64,000 nt of DNA from Drosophila miranda. Taxonomy: Eukaryota; Arthropoda; Insecta; Diptera; Drosophilidae. Of the stretch, positions 10,601 through 19,973 are shown piece by piece (within the stretch, counting starts at the first letter, position 1; each line of letters begins with the position of its first letter). The position numbers were made by a program, and so were the translations under genes. The stretch is taken from assembly GCF_003369915.1 (NCBI RefSeq), contig NW_022881603.1:3472001-3536000 (forward strand). The letters are read 5' to 3'. The notes beneath the pieces were generated by a model that was given only the letters and a program-made list of their open reading frames with translations, did no database searches and had not been told where the DNA came from.

Positions 10601-13125
10601 ATTGGAGGAGATAGCTATGTGGCCTCTACGAAATGGTGGAAGGAGTAGGTGGGCCAGCGTATGGACTTCCCCCCGTACGACCAAGGAGGCCGACACTGGG
10701 GTTAAGTGCGTGATGGAAGACCCCATTGAGGAGGAACCCTCAGAGAAGGACGAACCCTCAGAGAAGGAGGAGCCCATGCCGAAGCGCCGTCGAACTAGAC
10801 CAGCGCAGACCATGGACCACAACGATCTCTGCGCTGCTCAGCTGGATGAAATGTCGGCAATTTCCAAGAAAATTTCGGAACATTTCGAACGAATGGAATC
10901 GTTAGAGAAGGAGAAGCTCGAGGTCCAAAAGGCGCTTGTAGACAAATTTAGCCAAATTTTGGACAAATTTGCGAAATAATTAGTTTCCTATTAGTTTTTT
11001 TGTGAAACTTAGCTTTATTAGTTATAAAGAATATCGAATGACATAAAGAAGAAAACATGAAAAATTTTGCATTTTAATAAGGAATGGCCTGAGCTATTTC
11101 ATCGCGTATAGATGATCCATTATTTTCAGTGTCGTCGAATTCATTTTCAGTGTCTAAAGGGTCGTCAAATCGAACATCCTCCTCGATTAAGACATTACGT
11201 CTTCTACAAATATTGTGCAGGGCACAGCATACATTTATAATTTGGCAACAAAATATTGGTGGGTAATTTAAAGTGCGTTGCAAGCAACGGAAACAGCTTT
11301 TAAGGACTCCAATGGTGCGTTCTATAATATTTCGTGCTCCAGTATGCTTTATGTTGAATCTGTGCTGATAGGTGGCTATCTCCGCGCTCCTATAAGGAGT
11401 CAGAACAAAACTCTCTAGAGCGTAGCCCGAATCAGCCAAAACAAACCCATTAATGGTCGTGGATAAATATTCCCTAGCAGGGGAGTGATTCCAAATGAAG
11501 GAGTCATGGCAGGAACCAGGGTGCGTGGCATCAATAGCAATTATCTCCATGTTGTAGTTACACACCACCATGGCATTCATGCTATAAAATCCTTTCCTAT
11601 TATAGAACACGGAGTGGTTTTGTACAGGCTTTAGTATTCTGATGTGAGTTCCATCCACACAGGCACCAATTCGAGGCAATTTAAAGTTTCGATAGAAATA
11701 TTCATATGATTGTTGCAATTGATGATTATTCATCTGCAACGAAATGAACTCAACACATAACAGCCTGTCCATCAACGGAATAAGTTTGTGAAGAATCTTT
11801 CCAAATGTACTGCGTCCAATGTTTATATGATGGTCTTTGGCAACTGCCCACTGGTAGCAGCCAGTGGCGAGATATCGCATTACTGAAGCCAATTGCGTAG
11901 AGGGAGATAGCTTCCTGGTAACACCTAAATGGGGTTGAACTTTCTCCAAAATCATTTTGAAAGTTTTTTTGTCGATCCGAAATGACTTCACAAATCTGAA
12001 AGCTTTACCATTAGCAATTTAATTTTCAATACGCATGCTGTTACTCACAGTTCGTCAGACATGATAAATACACAAGTGTTGCATCTAAGATGTCTAGATC
12101 TTCTTAGATCACGTAATTTCTGCAATCGTTTTGCTTCAAAACAAGCAATTGAATAAATAAAAGGCATTTTAATCACGCTGTATTTTTACAAAGCAGCCAG
12201 GTCAGCTGTTTTTGTTTGCCAGAAACGATGAAAAAAGAAACATATCGATAAAAAAAATATGTGAAAACTGGAGAACCTAAAAACGAAAACGAAACGTTTT
12301 GGCTGAAAACGTAATCCGCAAAAGTAAATGAAAAACGGAGCCTGCCTGATTATCTTTTTTTTTGTAATAAATAAAGTTAAGAGCTCCCGAATAGAACTGC
12401 CAATGGAGATTATAAAACCCCCTCACTCTCTGCTCCTTTCAGATCGTTGGCATTCTTCTGATCGTCCTGGGATCGATCATGTTGGCCGACATCAATCGCT
12501 TTGCCGGAATGAGTGAGGTAGAGCACACGAACACCATCCCCATTTGCATTACCGTGATTGGAGCCCTGATCTTTGTCGTCTCCTTCTTCGGCTGCTACGG
12601 CCTGTTCAGGCAGAGCGCTTGTATGACGGGAGCAGTAAGTACTCCTTGTTGAATGGAAGCTTTAGTTAAACCAAATCTATTTCGCAGTACACCAGCATGA
12701 TCTTCGTGCTCTTCATCCTTCAACTGGTGCTCACCTGCTGGGTGTTCGTCAACAGAACGGCCTTCCTGAACGACATGAGAAGCCTGGTCACATCGCTATG
12801 GAACACAAATGACTCCGAAGCGTTCGTCGTGCTGGAAGTGACCTTCAACTGTTGTGGTAACACTGGCTATGCCAATTACGGTAACCAGACGGTGCCCGGC
12901 ACCTGCTGCGGCTTTGCCAACCGTCAGACCTCCTGCTCGTCCCAAATTTATGAGACAAAGCCTGGCTGCAATGACAAGTTCGAGGAGTTCTGGTACGACA
13001 ACATGGACATCATCCGCTGGTCAGGCCTGGGCATTGTCTTATTCGAATTGCTGGTCTTCATCTTCGCCGGCGCCCTGTCCAACTGCATGCGCCGCGAGAA
13101 TGCTGGCAGGCAAGTGTCCGCCTAG
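7652..13125 (+). CDS. Tsp42Ec: Tetraspanin Tsp42Ec, intact
   Basis: Three coding exons: 7652-7711 (MGCLSGIVNFILYVVNVVFL), 12443-12634 and 12688-13125, giving 229 aa. Donors are GTGAGT and GTAAGT; acceptors are TTTCAG and TCGCAG. Exon 2 completes TM1, the small loop and TM2, with GCYGLFRQSACMTGA replacing the usual GCCGAIRE. Exon 3 joins TM3, the large loop (FNCCGNTGYANY, GTCCG, a further GC) and TM4, with no introns in this part, unlike Tsp42Ea and Ed. Possible N-glycosylation sites are NRT, NDS and NQT. The tail ends AGRQVSA. AATAAA is at 13177. Intron 1 is 4.7 kb and contains a helentron and a whole Harbinger transposon, the latter ending 99 bp before exon 2. All splice sites and frames are intact. 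Confidence 0.88.
7712..8341. other. Tsp42Ec intron 1, 5' part
   Basis: AT-rich intron sequence with no coding signal and no repeat that I recognise. Confidence 0.5.
8342..9400 (+). mobile_element. DINE-1/ISY-type helentron, copy B
   Basis: Near-identical to copy A from TATACCCGATACTC to CCCCCTCGTTTT, with a longer (CCGT)n tract at 8497-8530. It carries an extra block around 8836-8900 (TTTCATGGTCGGTTTTGCC) that copy A lacks. Inserted in intron 1 of Tsp42Ec in the same orientation as the gene. Confidence 0.85.
9401..9695. other. Intron sequence between helentron and Harbinger element
   Basis: No features recognised. The last three bases (GCC, 9693-9695) are a possible target duplication of the next element. 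Confidence 0.4.
10260..10979 (+). CDS. Harbinger accessory Myb/SANT-like (MADF-type) protein
   Basis: Two exons are visible: about 10260-10440 and 10497-10979, joined over a 56-bp intron (GTATGT...TTTCAG). The N-terminal part has a tri-helical Myb/MADF pattern: LVGFMKDNPDLAKGF, then AKWAELCGALNAVGPP and WKKVWADWKTNIRKK, with spaced Trp and the helix spacing of that fold. The middle is acidic (EEEPSEKDEPSEKEEP), followed by a basic PKRRRTRP patch that may be a nuclear localisation signal. The C-terminus (ISKKISEHFERMESLEKEKLE) looks like a coiled coil. In Harbinger elements this protein helps import and DNA binding of the transposase. The first exon with an ATG was not identified; the acceptor at 10257-10259 suggests a further upstream exon. 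Confidence 0.65.
11074..12062 (-). CDS. PIF/Harbinger (HARBI1-like) DDE transposase
   Basis: Two exons on the minus strand: 12062-12049 (MSDE plus two bases) and 11995-11074, over a 53-bp intron with GTGAGT donor and TTTCAG acceptor, giving 311 aa. The DDE_Tnp_4 signature is complete: first Asp in GACVDGTHIRI, second Asp in FVLADSGYAL, and Glu in NIIERTIGVLK. Supporting motifs are FYNRKGFYSMNAMVVC, THPGSCHDSFIW and INVCCALHNICRRR. The N-terminal helix-turn-helix region (FKMILEKVQPHL, LASVMRYLATGCYQWAVA) is present. The acidic tail ends DEIAQAIPY. No frame break or missing catalytic residue was seen, so this copy may be functional. It would cut and reinsert the element together with the Myb-like partner. 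Confidence 0.88.
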
Positions 13126-13331
13126 ACAGCGAGAGAATCAATTTCCATAGCATACGTATATTAATGTCCATGCAATAATAAAGATTTCTACTGGCCACTG
13201 AGTATTCCCCAAGCGATAAGAAATCCACTCGTTTCTCTCAAGTAACGTACTTTATCCCCAGGCAAATTCAGTTGCAACGGGAATACGAAGCATAGCGGGT
13301 CAAAAGAATCTCTCCTCAAAATTCTGCAGCA

Positions 13332-14119
13332 ATGGACCGAGATGCACAAAGTGTTATAAGTGTGATGGTTATATTGAACATATTATTCTCGGTGGGAATC
13401 GTCAAATGTTCATTAAAGATCGGTTTAAGAGAAAACTGTTCGATCATCCAAATTAAATCATTCAAAGAAGTAATTATGGATTCGCTTTCTTTCACTTACA
13501 GTGCTTTGGTTTTTTGTACATCACAGTAGGGTCGTTTATGATCAGCGTGATCAGGGATTATTCGATTATAGATGATACCCAGATTGTCCCCATTACGGTT
13601 GTGGTCCTTGGATCCGCCATGATTCTTCTATCTTTGCAGAGCTGCTATGGACTATATCGAGAAAAGCCGAGCGTTATAACCTTTGTAAGATAAAAATAGC
13701 TGTAGAAAATAGAATAACAACTTAAATAATTGAGTTTTTCTTTCTTTTAGTACTCCGTTCTGAACCTAATGCTTTTGTTAATCCATATTTCGTCTCCTAC
13801 TTATGGATGGAGCTGGGCCCTAAAATGCACATGTCTTCGTATTCATATCCCAAATATCCCGCCTCCTGTTTCAATATACCCATCCATGGGGGTGATATGG
13901 AGCTAAACCATTGCCGGGAGGCTATGTTTTAGTCTTGGAATATGTGTGCCAACATTTTGAGGTAATGTTCCTAAAATTCCACGCCGGTCAGATACTGATG
14001 ACAATTTTCTTTCGCAGTTTCTTACATTTGCAATTGGCTGTTATGTGGCGGATTCCGGTCGCAACGCAGAAAGAACTCAGTACCTAAGGAATAGCAAGGA
14101 TTTAATTTTTAACTTTTAG
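13332..14119 (+). pseudogene. Extra tetraspanin relic between Tsp42Ec and Tsp42Ed
   Basis: Exon 1 at 13332-13391 is exactly 60 nt, as in the other cluster genes (MDRDAQSVISVMVILNILFS, donor GTGGGA). Exon 2 at 13502-13684 is open for 61 codons: it has a TM1 half, a small loop and TM2, with SCYGLYRE in place of GCCGAIRE. Exon 3 from 13751 begins with TM3 (YSVLNLMLLLIH) but is then frameshifted: motifs in another frame (YPKYPASCF, then a Cys, then F-stop-SWN) mark the large loop, with TAG where the FW motif is expected. The CCG motif is lost. The last exon, 14020-14119, keeps a TM4 pattern (FLTFAIGCYVADSGRNAERTQY). D. melanogaster has no gene here to my knowledge, so this may be a lineage-specific paralogue that died. 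Confidence 0.65.
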
Positions 14120-14174
14120 GAAGTTGTAAATTGTATTAAATTATAAAAATGGTTCATAATGTGGCGATTCTTTT

Positions 14175-14840
14175 TATACCCGATACTCAAAATGAGTATA
14201 GGGGTATATGGGATTTGTGGTGAAAATGGACGTGTGATCCCCCGTGATCAGCATCAATAGCCGAGTCAATTGAGCAATGTCTGTCTATCCGTCCCTATGA
14301 GCGCCTAGTTCTTAAAGACTATTAAAAATAGAGCAACGACATTTTGTATACAGACTGCTGTGATATTTCCCGCCCTACAAAGGACGAGAATCTGTCATAC
14401 ACATTTTTGAATTCAAGAGAAAATCAAAAACACAGAATAATAGAGAATGACAATATCTTCTAGACTGCAGAATGTGAACCAGATCGTATCGTTATTATAG
14501 CCAGAATGAAGAAAACAATTTTATTTTTTCTCGCTCTGTATTTTTCTAACACACACGATCGAAGATACGAGAAAACTAAAAACGCGCAAGTTAGAGAAGA
14601 ACAATATCTATCAGATTGTTGAATCTGGATCATTTTTATAGCCAAAAGGAACAAATCAATTTGCAGTGGCTACGCAGCGCCCGACACGCTCAGACTGATT
14701 TTCTGTCTCTCTCGCACGCACTCTTTGTCGTGTCGCTTAATATTCGCGGCGTCTGCCGGAGGAGAGCCATACTGACTAAGTATTGGGTATAAATGTAGAG
14801 TTGCGGTCGCCGCAGCTACTCACAACGTTCCCCCTCTTTT
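14175..14840 (+). mobile_element. DINE-1/ISY-type helentron, copy C, internally deleted
   Basis: Starts TATACCCGATACTC and ends CAACGTTCCCCCTCTTTT, 666 bp. It lacks part of the centre and has more substitutions than copies A and B, so it is probably older. It lies between the tetraspanin relic and Tsp42Ed. Confidence 0.82.
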
Positions 14841-15993
14841 ATTTATGCTTCTCTGAGTGTTCTCTTCGCTTCGCATCTCATGCCGATTCTCGAGTAGAAA
14901 ACTAGGAAACAAATTTTCGATCTCTTTCCTTTAGAAAAGAAAATAAAATAAATAAAAGTAAACCAATTTTACTATATTATACTATTTATATTTATATTTA
15001 CTATTTTATACTAATTATCTTGAGCGTTTGAACTTTATAGTTCTTATTCCTCTCTAGAGTGTAACATTTTGGGTCTCTTTTTTAGTTAGGCGGCTAGGCG
15101 GCTGCAAAACTGACTCGTCGCTCATGCCTCGCAAAGATAAATATTGAGTTCACCCCAAGAATTACTTAAAACCCCAGCTTGAGTGCTTACCTACGCTGGG
15201 ATTGGAAATAACTAAAAACGCCCTGACCTTAAGTTAACGTATGATCGATGCAATAAAATGCAACATACTTTTGGGTGGAAGATAAAGCTTTGTTGCAATC
15301 TTATTTGAATAGGTGCTTGAAAAGCTTTCGTCGATTTGATTCTCGGTTATATCGGATTTATATCTTATCGCACAAGTGATATGTACAAAGACAAATTAAG
15401 TCTCCAACATGAGCCTGTTTGCGTTTGCCCCACCCTGGATACTATTTCCATGCGTTGTCTTATCTGCTTTTATATCGTAGGTAGTGGGTAAAAATTGGTT
15501 TAAAAATGTAGAATTCATTAAATAAATCATCGCATGCCAATGATGAACGCAATTACGGTTAATGGGCCGAAACAGATGTCACGACAAAAAACAGTGTACT
15601 CAACAATGATAAGGAGGGGATGGGGGGGGGGGGGGCATGAGTAATACTCGTAATTTCGTGATCGTAGATAGCGCAAGAGCTATTCTCCACACAGATGCAA
15701 AACCCCGAGTGCATTTCCTATTGTGATAAAATATTTTTCCTGTTTCAAGTATTGGTCATACTTGAGTGATGCGGCTCAGAAACTACTGCTACTACGAACA
15801 TTTCGACTAAAAAATACTCTTTTTCACACTTAAAAAATAATGAAACTATATCATTCTAATTTTTGGCTCCATCCGTCGTAAAAATATTATGACTGTTGTT
15901 ATACAACTAATTTTAGCCCTCGCTTGATTCATAGCTGCGGTGACTGTTTATCAACGAGTTTGACTAAGCAAAACAATTTGCACTTTTTTGCAG
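14841..15993. other. Region upstream of Tsp42Ed exon 2, no exon 1 found
   Basis: Searched for a 60-nt first coding exon (ATG to GTRAGT in phase 0). None fits. ATG 15410 opens MSLFAFAPPWILF but reaches a stop with no donor. GATA matches are at 15364, 15459 and 15607. A run of 14 G lies at about 15622-15636. Confidence 0.5.
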
Positions 15994-16805
15994 ATATGTG
16001 GCATTTTACTCATCACATTCGGTTCCATTATGGTCTCCATCATCAAAGACTTTTCGAGCATGGATGAGACTTTCACAGCCAACAGCGTGGCCATCATAAT
16101 CCTGGTCCTGGGCTGCCTCATCTTCCTCGTGGCGTTCATGGGCTGCTGTGGAGCCATTCGCGAGGATGCTTGTTGTCTGACCACGGTAAGTTGAAATTTA
16201 TTACTTAAACATCGAATAAATGTAACCCATTTTACTTCCTCATCGCAGTACTCCAGTGTGATGATGGTCCTGCTGATCAGTCAGCTGGTTTTGATCATCT
16301 ACGTTTGGGTGGACTATGTACAGATCCAGCAATCCCTGGAGAAAATTGTGGAGACTATTTGGCAGCAGCGCAAGACGGACAGCATTCTCCTGGACACCAT
16401 GCAGCGCACCGTAAGTTGGAGCCGCGGAAAGCAAATGGAACTACTTGTATCATCCATGTTTATTTGTTTGCAGTTCAAGTGCTGCGGTCTGCATAGATTC
16501 TACGATTACGGCGTCTCATACCCAGCTTCCTGCTGTGACTCACCCAGCAATGGTACTTGTGGACTGACGTCGGTCATGCTGCGCCCTGGATGCTTGGACG
16601 CGGTTGACTCGTTCTGAGATACCAACGTGAATATTATCAAATACGCCGGTCTGGGTGTCACAGCCATTGAGGTAAATTGCCCTTGTCCTACACTACTTTA
16701 CTTTACTGATAAGAATAATTATATTTTTCACAGCTCGTGGCCTTTATATTTGGTTGTTGCATGGCAAATCAAACGCGCAACTCAGCGAGACGCCAGAACT
16801 ATTAA
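15994..16805 (+). pseudogene. Tsp42Ed: Tsp42Ed tetraspanin, nonsense mutation and no visible exon 1
   Basis: Exons 15994-16185, 16249-16410, 16474-16671 and 16734-16805 keep phase 0 and good splice sites. Exon 2 ends GCCGAIREDACCLTT. Exon 3 is TM3 and the loop start (YVWVDYVQIQQSLEKIV). Exon 4 has FKCCGLHRFYDYG, PASCC and the late loop. Exon 5 is TM4 with FGCCMANQTRNSARRQNY. At 16615-16617 the codon after DAVDSF is TGA, where family members have Trp (FW), so one base change truncates the protein inside the large loop and removes TM4. The 60-nt first exon is also not found upstream. The rest of the frame is clean, so the loss looks recent. AATAAA is at 16861. Confidence 0.82.
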
Positions 16806-17814
16806 GCTCCAAAGTATTAACTGCTAAGAAACATCTCCTATTCAACTATTTCATGAGTTAAATAAAACGTAATACACTTGAAATACGTACGTTTTCAAGT
16901 TCATAAGAAGGCAGCATTTATTTAAAAAAAAGTTCAGCTCTGGACTTTAGCGCGCAGCTTTAATTAAAGCTATCTAAAAACATATCTACAAAATGACAAC
17001 GATATTTTTGCAGCACTGAACCATAGTATAATAAATGAGGAGGTAGGGAAAACTTAGCGAGCGGCATCTTGTTTGATTTACCGATTCAGGTTTTTTTTTT
17101 TAATTTTCGCTCACAGATCGTACTTACTTACTTATTGAATACATTTTTATGGAATACATTTTATTACAATCACTTTCAAACAATTTCAATCGATAACAGA
17201 ACTTGAATCGGGTAATAGGCTCTGCACACTGAGAATGAAAGAAACTCTCATATGTACTCGTTTCTCTTTTTAAGGGTATTCTATTGTATACCTAGTAAGT
17301 TATAAACCATGGTTAAAGTTAAGTTGAATTCATATATACATATATAATATATATGTATATAGTGTATACCGATATATATTCAACAAAAAACGTAAACCAC
17401 AGGATGACCATTTACGGTTATTATTATGTATACATTATATACTTTTCTGTATATATTGACGTCGAAATTGAGTTGAAGGTATATTTGCTGTATTTCGTTA
17501 TATAAAATCAATTTAATTTTGAAAGGTATACATGATACCAAAGACTATACAATATTGCATAGTCTTTGATGATACGCATATACGCAAGTTTTTTTACAAG
17601 CAATATCGAAATAGGGTATGCAAATGTCCATAACACCGGTTGACAAGCAGTAAATGTTCAAATAACGTACCATTTTATACAAACTTACATACGTTGCATT
17701 TCTTTCCCGCTTACCTTTTTTTGATTTGACTTTATTTACTTAAGCCTTATTTTAGTCAATATCAAATAAAGTGGAGTATTTAAAGTTAGCCAATTTGTTG
17801 AAAATTGATTCATC
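16806..17814. other. AT-rich intergenic region
   Basis: Short alternating TA tracts at 17333-17385. A perfect 10-bp hairpin (CAAAGACTAT / ATAGTCTTTG, 17539-17568) is present. The last 110 bp match the repeat described at 34985-35260. No gene seen. Confidence 0.45.
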
Positions 17815-17819
17815 AATGG

Positions 17820-18208
17820 TGTTCGGGCCAGCCGCTGAAGAATAACCGTAACCTTAACATTATTGTATGAGCAGAGAGAGCCGCCTATGTTGTAAAACGT
17901 TGACGTTCTGCAGAGCTGCTGCGCTCTCCCGCTAAAGGGGCTCTCTGCCGCCGCCACTTCGGCAACTACTTTGATCTGCTGCCGCCACTTCGGCAATCAC
18001 TTTGATCTAACGCCGTCGTCTATAGTTTAGTTCTATGATAACCCCTCTGCGCATTGGTTGCATATCGATCTCGCATAAAGTTTATCTGGCAATAGCAAGC
18101 AATCGGCTTCCGCTAAGCCACCAAGATTAAATATAATTTTTAACCCAAAATCTCTTTTCATTTTTGAAACACATACATAGGTGCCAAAAAAGCTTGGCAT
18201 CTCAAACA
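17820..18208 (+). repeat. BEL/Pao LTR 1
   Basis: Starts TGTTCGGGCCAGCC and ends TCTCAAACA, 389 bp. It contains a pair of CGCCACTTCGGCAA repeats near 17960 and 17990. It is slightly shorter than LTR 2 because of a small gap near 18130. Confidence 0.9.
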
Positions 18209-18545
18209 TTGGTGACCCCCCACGTGATATAAAACCATTGCTTAATCGCGTTCCGTTAAAACACTTATTATTTATACAATATTTTGTTGTTGGGTAGTTT
18301 AACTACCAACAAATACATTTGGGTGCACGTTGAAAAACAGTTTAAAGTGTAAATTCAGTGAGAGTGCGGCTGGAATATTTATAGACAAATTCCGGTACTT
18401 TAAGCGTCGAATCTCTCATTCTCTGCGCAGCTGCAGCCGCGGTTCTTGACTTTTCGTGTCTTGCATTCTCGCTCTCGCGTCTATACATCGTCGCTTAAGC
18501 GGTATTTCATTTTCCGTTGTTGTGTCGAATTGCACAACGGTTAAC

Positions 18546-19973
18546 ATGGACAACGATCCGAATACAGGCGCGGGCGGAAATATTGTGGTGGCTGATTCCA
18601 GACTGAGTCTGTATAAGCGTAAAAGTCAGTCATTATATGATCGATTGCACAGGCTTGGCGAATCCTTCGCGGGGAATAAAATCGATAAGCTGACCGCCGC
18701 GGAAGTCGAGGTGCGCCTTGATATGTTGGCAGAAATTCGAGAGGAATTTAATAAGGCCCATAATGAGTTGGAGGCTCTCGATCAAAACGAGATTGGGAGT
18801 GAGCTGCGCGAAATCTTCGATACTCTTTTCATATCGTTGAAAGCTGAGTTGCTGGCTGCTGTTGAAGTAAGCCAGTCACACGCCGCTGCCCATTCTACGA
18901 CTCTGCCAAGCCATTCCGGACATAGTACCATCATCATGGCTCACAAGCAGCGACTTCCTGAGCTGAAGGTGCTTAAATTTTCTGGTGGATACGTCGAGTT
19001 CTCGTATTTTATGGCAATGTTCAAATCGGTGATTGAAGCGGATGCGGATCTCAGTGACATCGAGAAATTCCAGCACCTTCGCTCTTGCCTCGCTGATGCG
19101 GCTTTGGATTCGGTTCGATCGTTAGAGCTCTCCAGTGCCAATTATCGTGCGGCTCTGGATATACTTAATAAACGCTTTAATAACAAAAGACTTGTTTTCC
19201 AGGCACACATCAAGAAGATTCTTGGGCTAAAGAGGGTAGACTCGCCTTCTGCTAAAAGGCTTCGGGAGTTTTCGGATGCAGTCAATTTACACATGCGAGC
19301 GTTGCAGACATTGGGAACTGCTGAGGAGATTTCAGGATTCATGGTCATCAACATGCTGCTGCAGAAGTTGGATTCGAAGACGCAAACCAAATGGGAGGAG
19401 CACACATCGTCGGATGCTATACCTACCGCAGAGGAATTCTTCGAATTCTTGCAGCAACGCTGCCAGAAAATGGAGCGGTTGGAATATGCTACAGCGACAC
19501 ACGCTAGTAGCGATCAGGTGGGAAAAAACCATTCCTATACGCAGGTTAAGAAAACGTTTGTAGCTTCCAACTCTTCCGCCGACCCGTCTGTATGCGTCTT
19601 TTGCCACTCAGCGGGCCATGGAATATACTCGTGCAAGATATTCGGAAATCTCTCACCGTTGCTGCGCGACAAAGAAGTGAAGAAGCTTTCCCTATGCTTC
19701 AATTGCCTAAAGCCGGGGCACCGGACCCGCGCATGCAATAGTGGAAAATGTCGAGTATGCGGCGGAAGGCATCATAGTTTGTTGCACTTCGATAGTATAC
19801 AGCCCACAACACATGGCTGCCCAGGTATTACTCCTCCCGGTCTGGCCGTTCAACCGGACACTCTTTCCGTTGCTCAAAATTCTGCTAGCAGCTCGTCTCT
19901 ACCTTCGTCTACCTCTCTTGCTGCCCAAGGTCTTCACTCTGATGTCGTGCTTCTGGCTACGTGGTTCTCGTAA
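18546..19973 (+). CDS. BEL/Pao gag, copy 1
   Basis: 475 aa from ATG 18546 (MDNDPNTGAGG). It has the Pao-type gag region (DUF1759-like: RLPELKVLKFSGG, FQHLRSCLADAAL, YRAALDILNKRF) and then cysteine knuckles: CVFCHSAGHGIYSC, CFNCLKPGHRTRAC, CRVCGGRHHSLLH. In related elements gag continues in frame into the protease. Here it ends at TAA 19971, while the protease frame begins one base back, around 19943-19961. Reading into pol would need a -1 shift. I see no standard slippery site, and the junction (GCTACGTGG) looks like the loss of one G. Copy 2 has the same break. Confidence 0.85.
   Translation: MDNDPNTGAGGNIVVADSRLSLYKRKSQSLYDRLHRLGESFAGNKIDKLTAAEVEVRLDMLAEIREEFNKAHNELEALDQNEIGSELREIFDTLFISLKAELLAAVEVSQSHAAAHSTTLPSHSGHSTIIMAHKQRLPELKVLKFSGGYVEFSYFMAMFKSVIEADADLSDIEKFQHLRSCLADAALDSVRSLELSSANYRAALDILNKRFNNKRLVFQAHIKKILGLKRVDSPSAKRLREFSDAVNLHMRALQTLGTAEEISGFMVINMLLQKLDSKTQTKWEEHTSSDAIPTAEEFFEFLQQRCQKMERLEYATATHASSDQVGKNHSYTQVKKTFVASNSSADPSVCVFCHSAGHGIYSCKIFGNLSPLLRDKEVKKLSLCFNCLKPGHRTRACNSGKCRVCGGRHHSLLHFDSIQPTTHGCPGITPPGLAVQPDTLSVAQNSASSSSLPSSTSLAAQGLHSDVVLLATWFS

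Larger units (their letters stand above)
9696..12343. mobile_element. PIF/Harbinger DNA transposon, structurally complete
   Basis: About 2.65 kb. Terminal inverted repeats begin AGGCTCCGTTTTTCA at 9696 and read inward from 12343 on the other strand. GCC flanks both ends (9693-9695 and 12344-12346), a 3-bp target duplication of the length used by this superfamily, although the usual sequence is TWA. It carries the two genes typical of Harbinger elements in convergent order: a Myb/SANT-like DNA-binding protein on + and a DDE transposase on -. Both frames are open. The exact TIR end is uncertain by a base or two. Confidence 0.78.

Noticed and set aside
19943..19973. Possible programmed -1 frameshift in BEL gag-pol
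   Set aside because: No slippery heptamer or stem. A lost base (ACGTGG) explains it better, and other lesions exist downstream.
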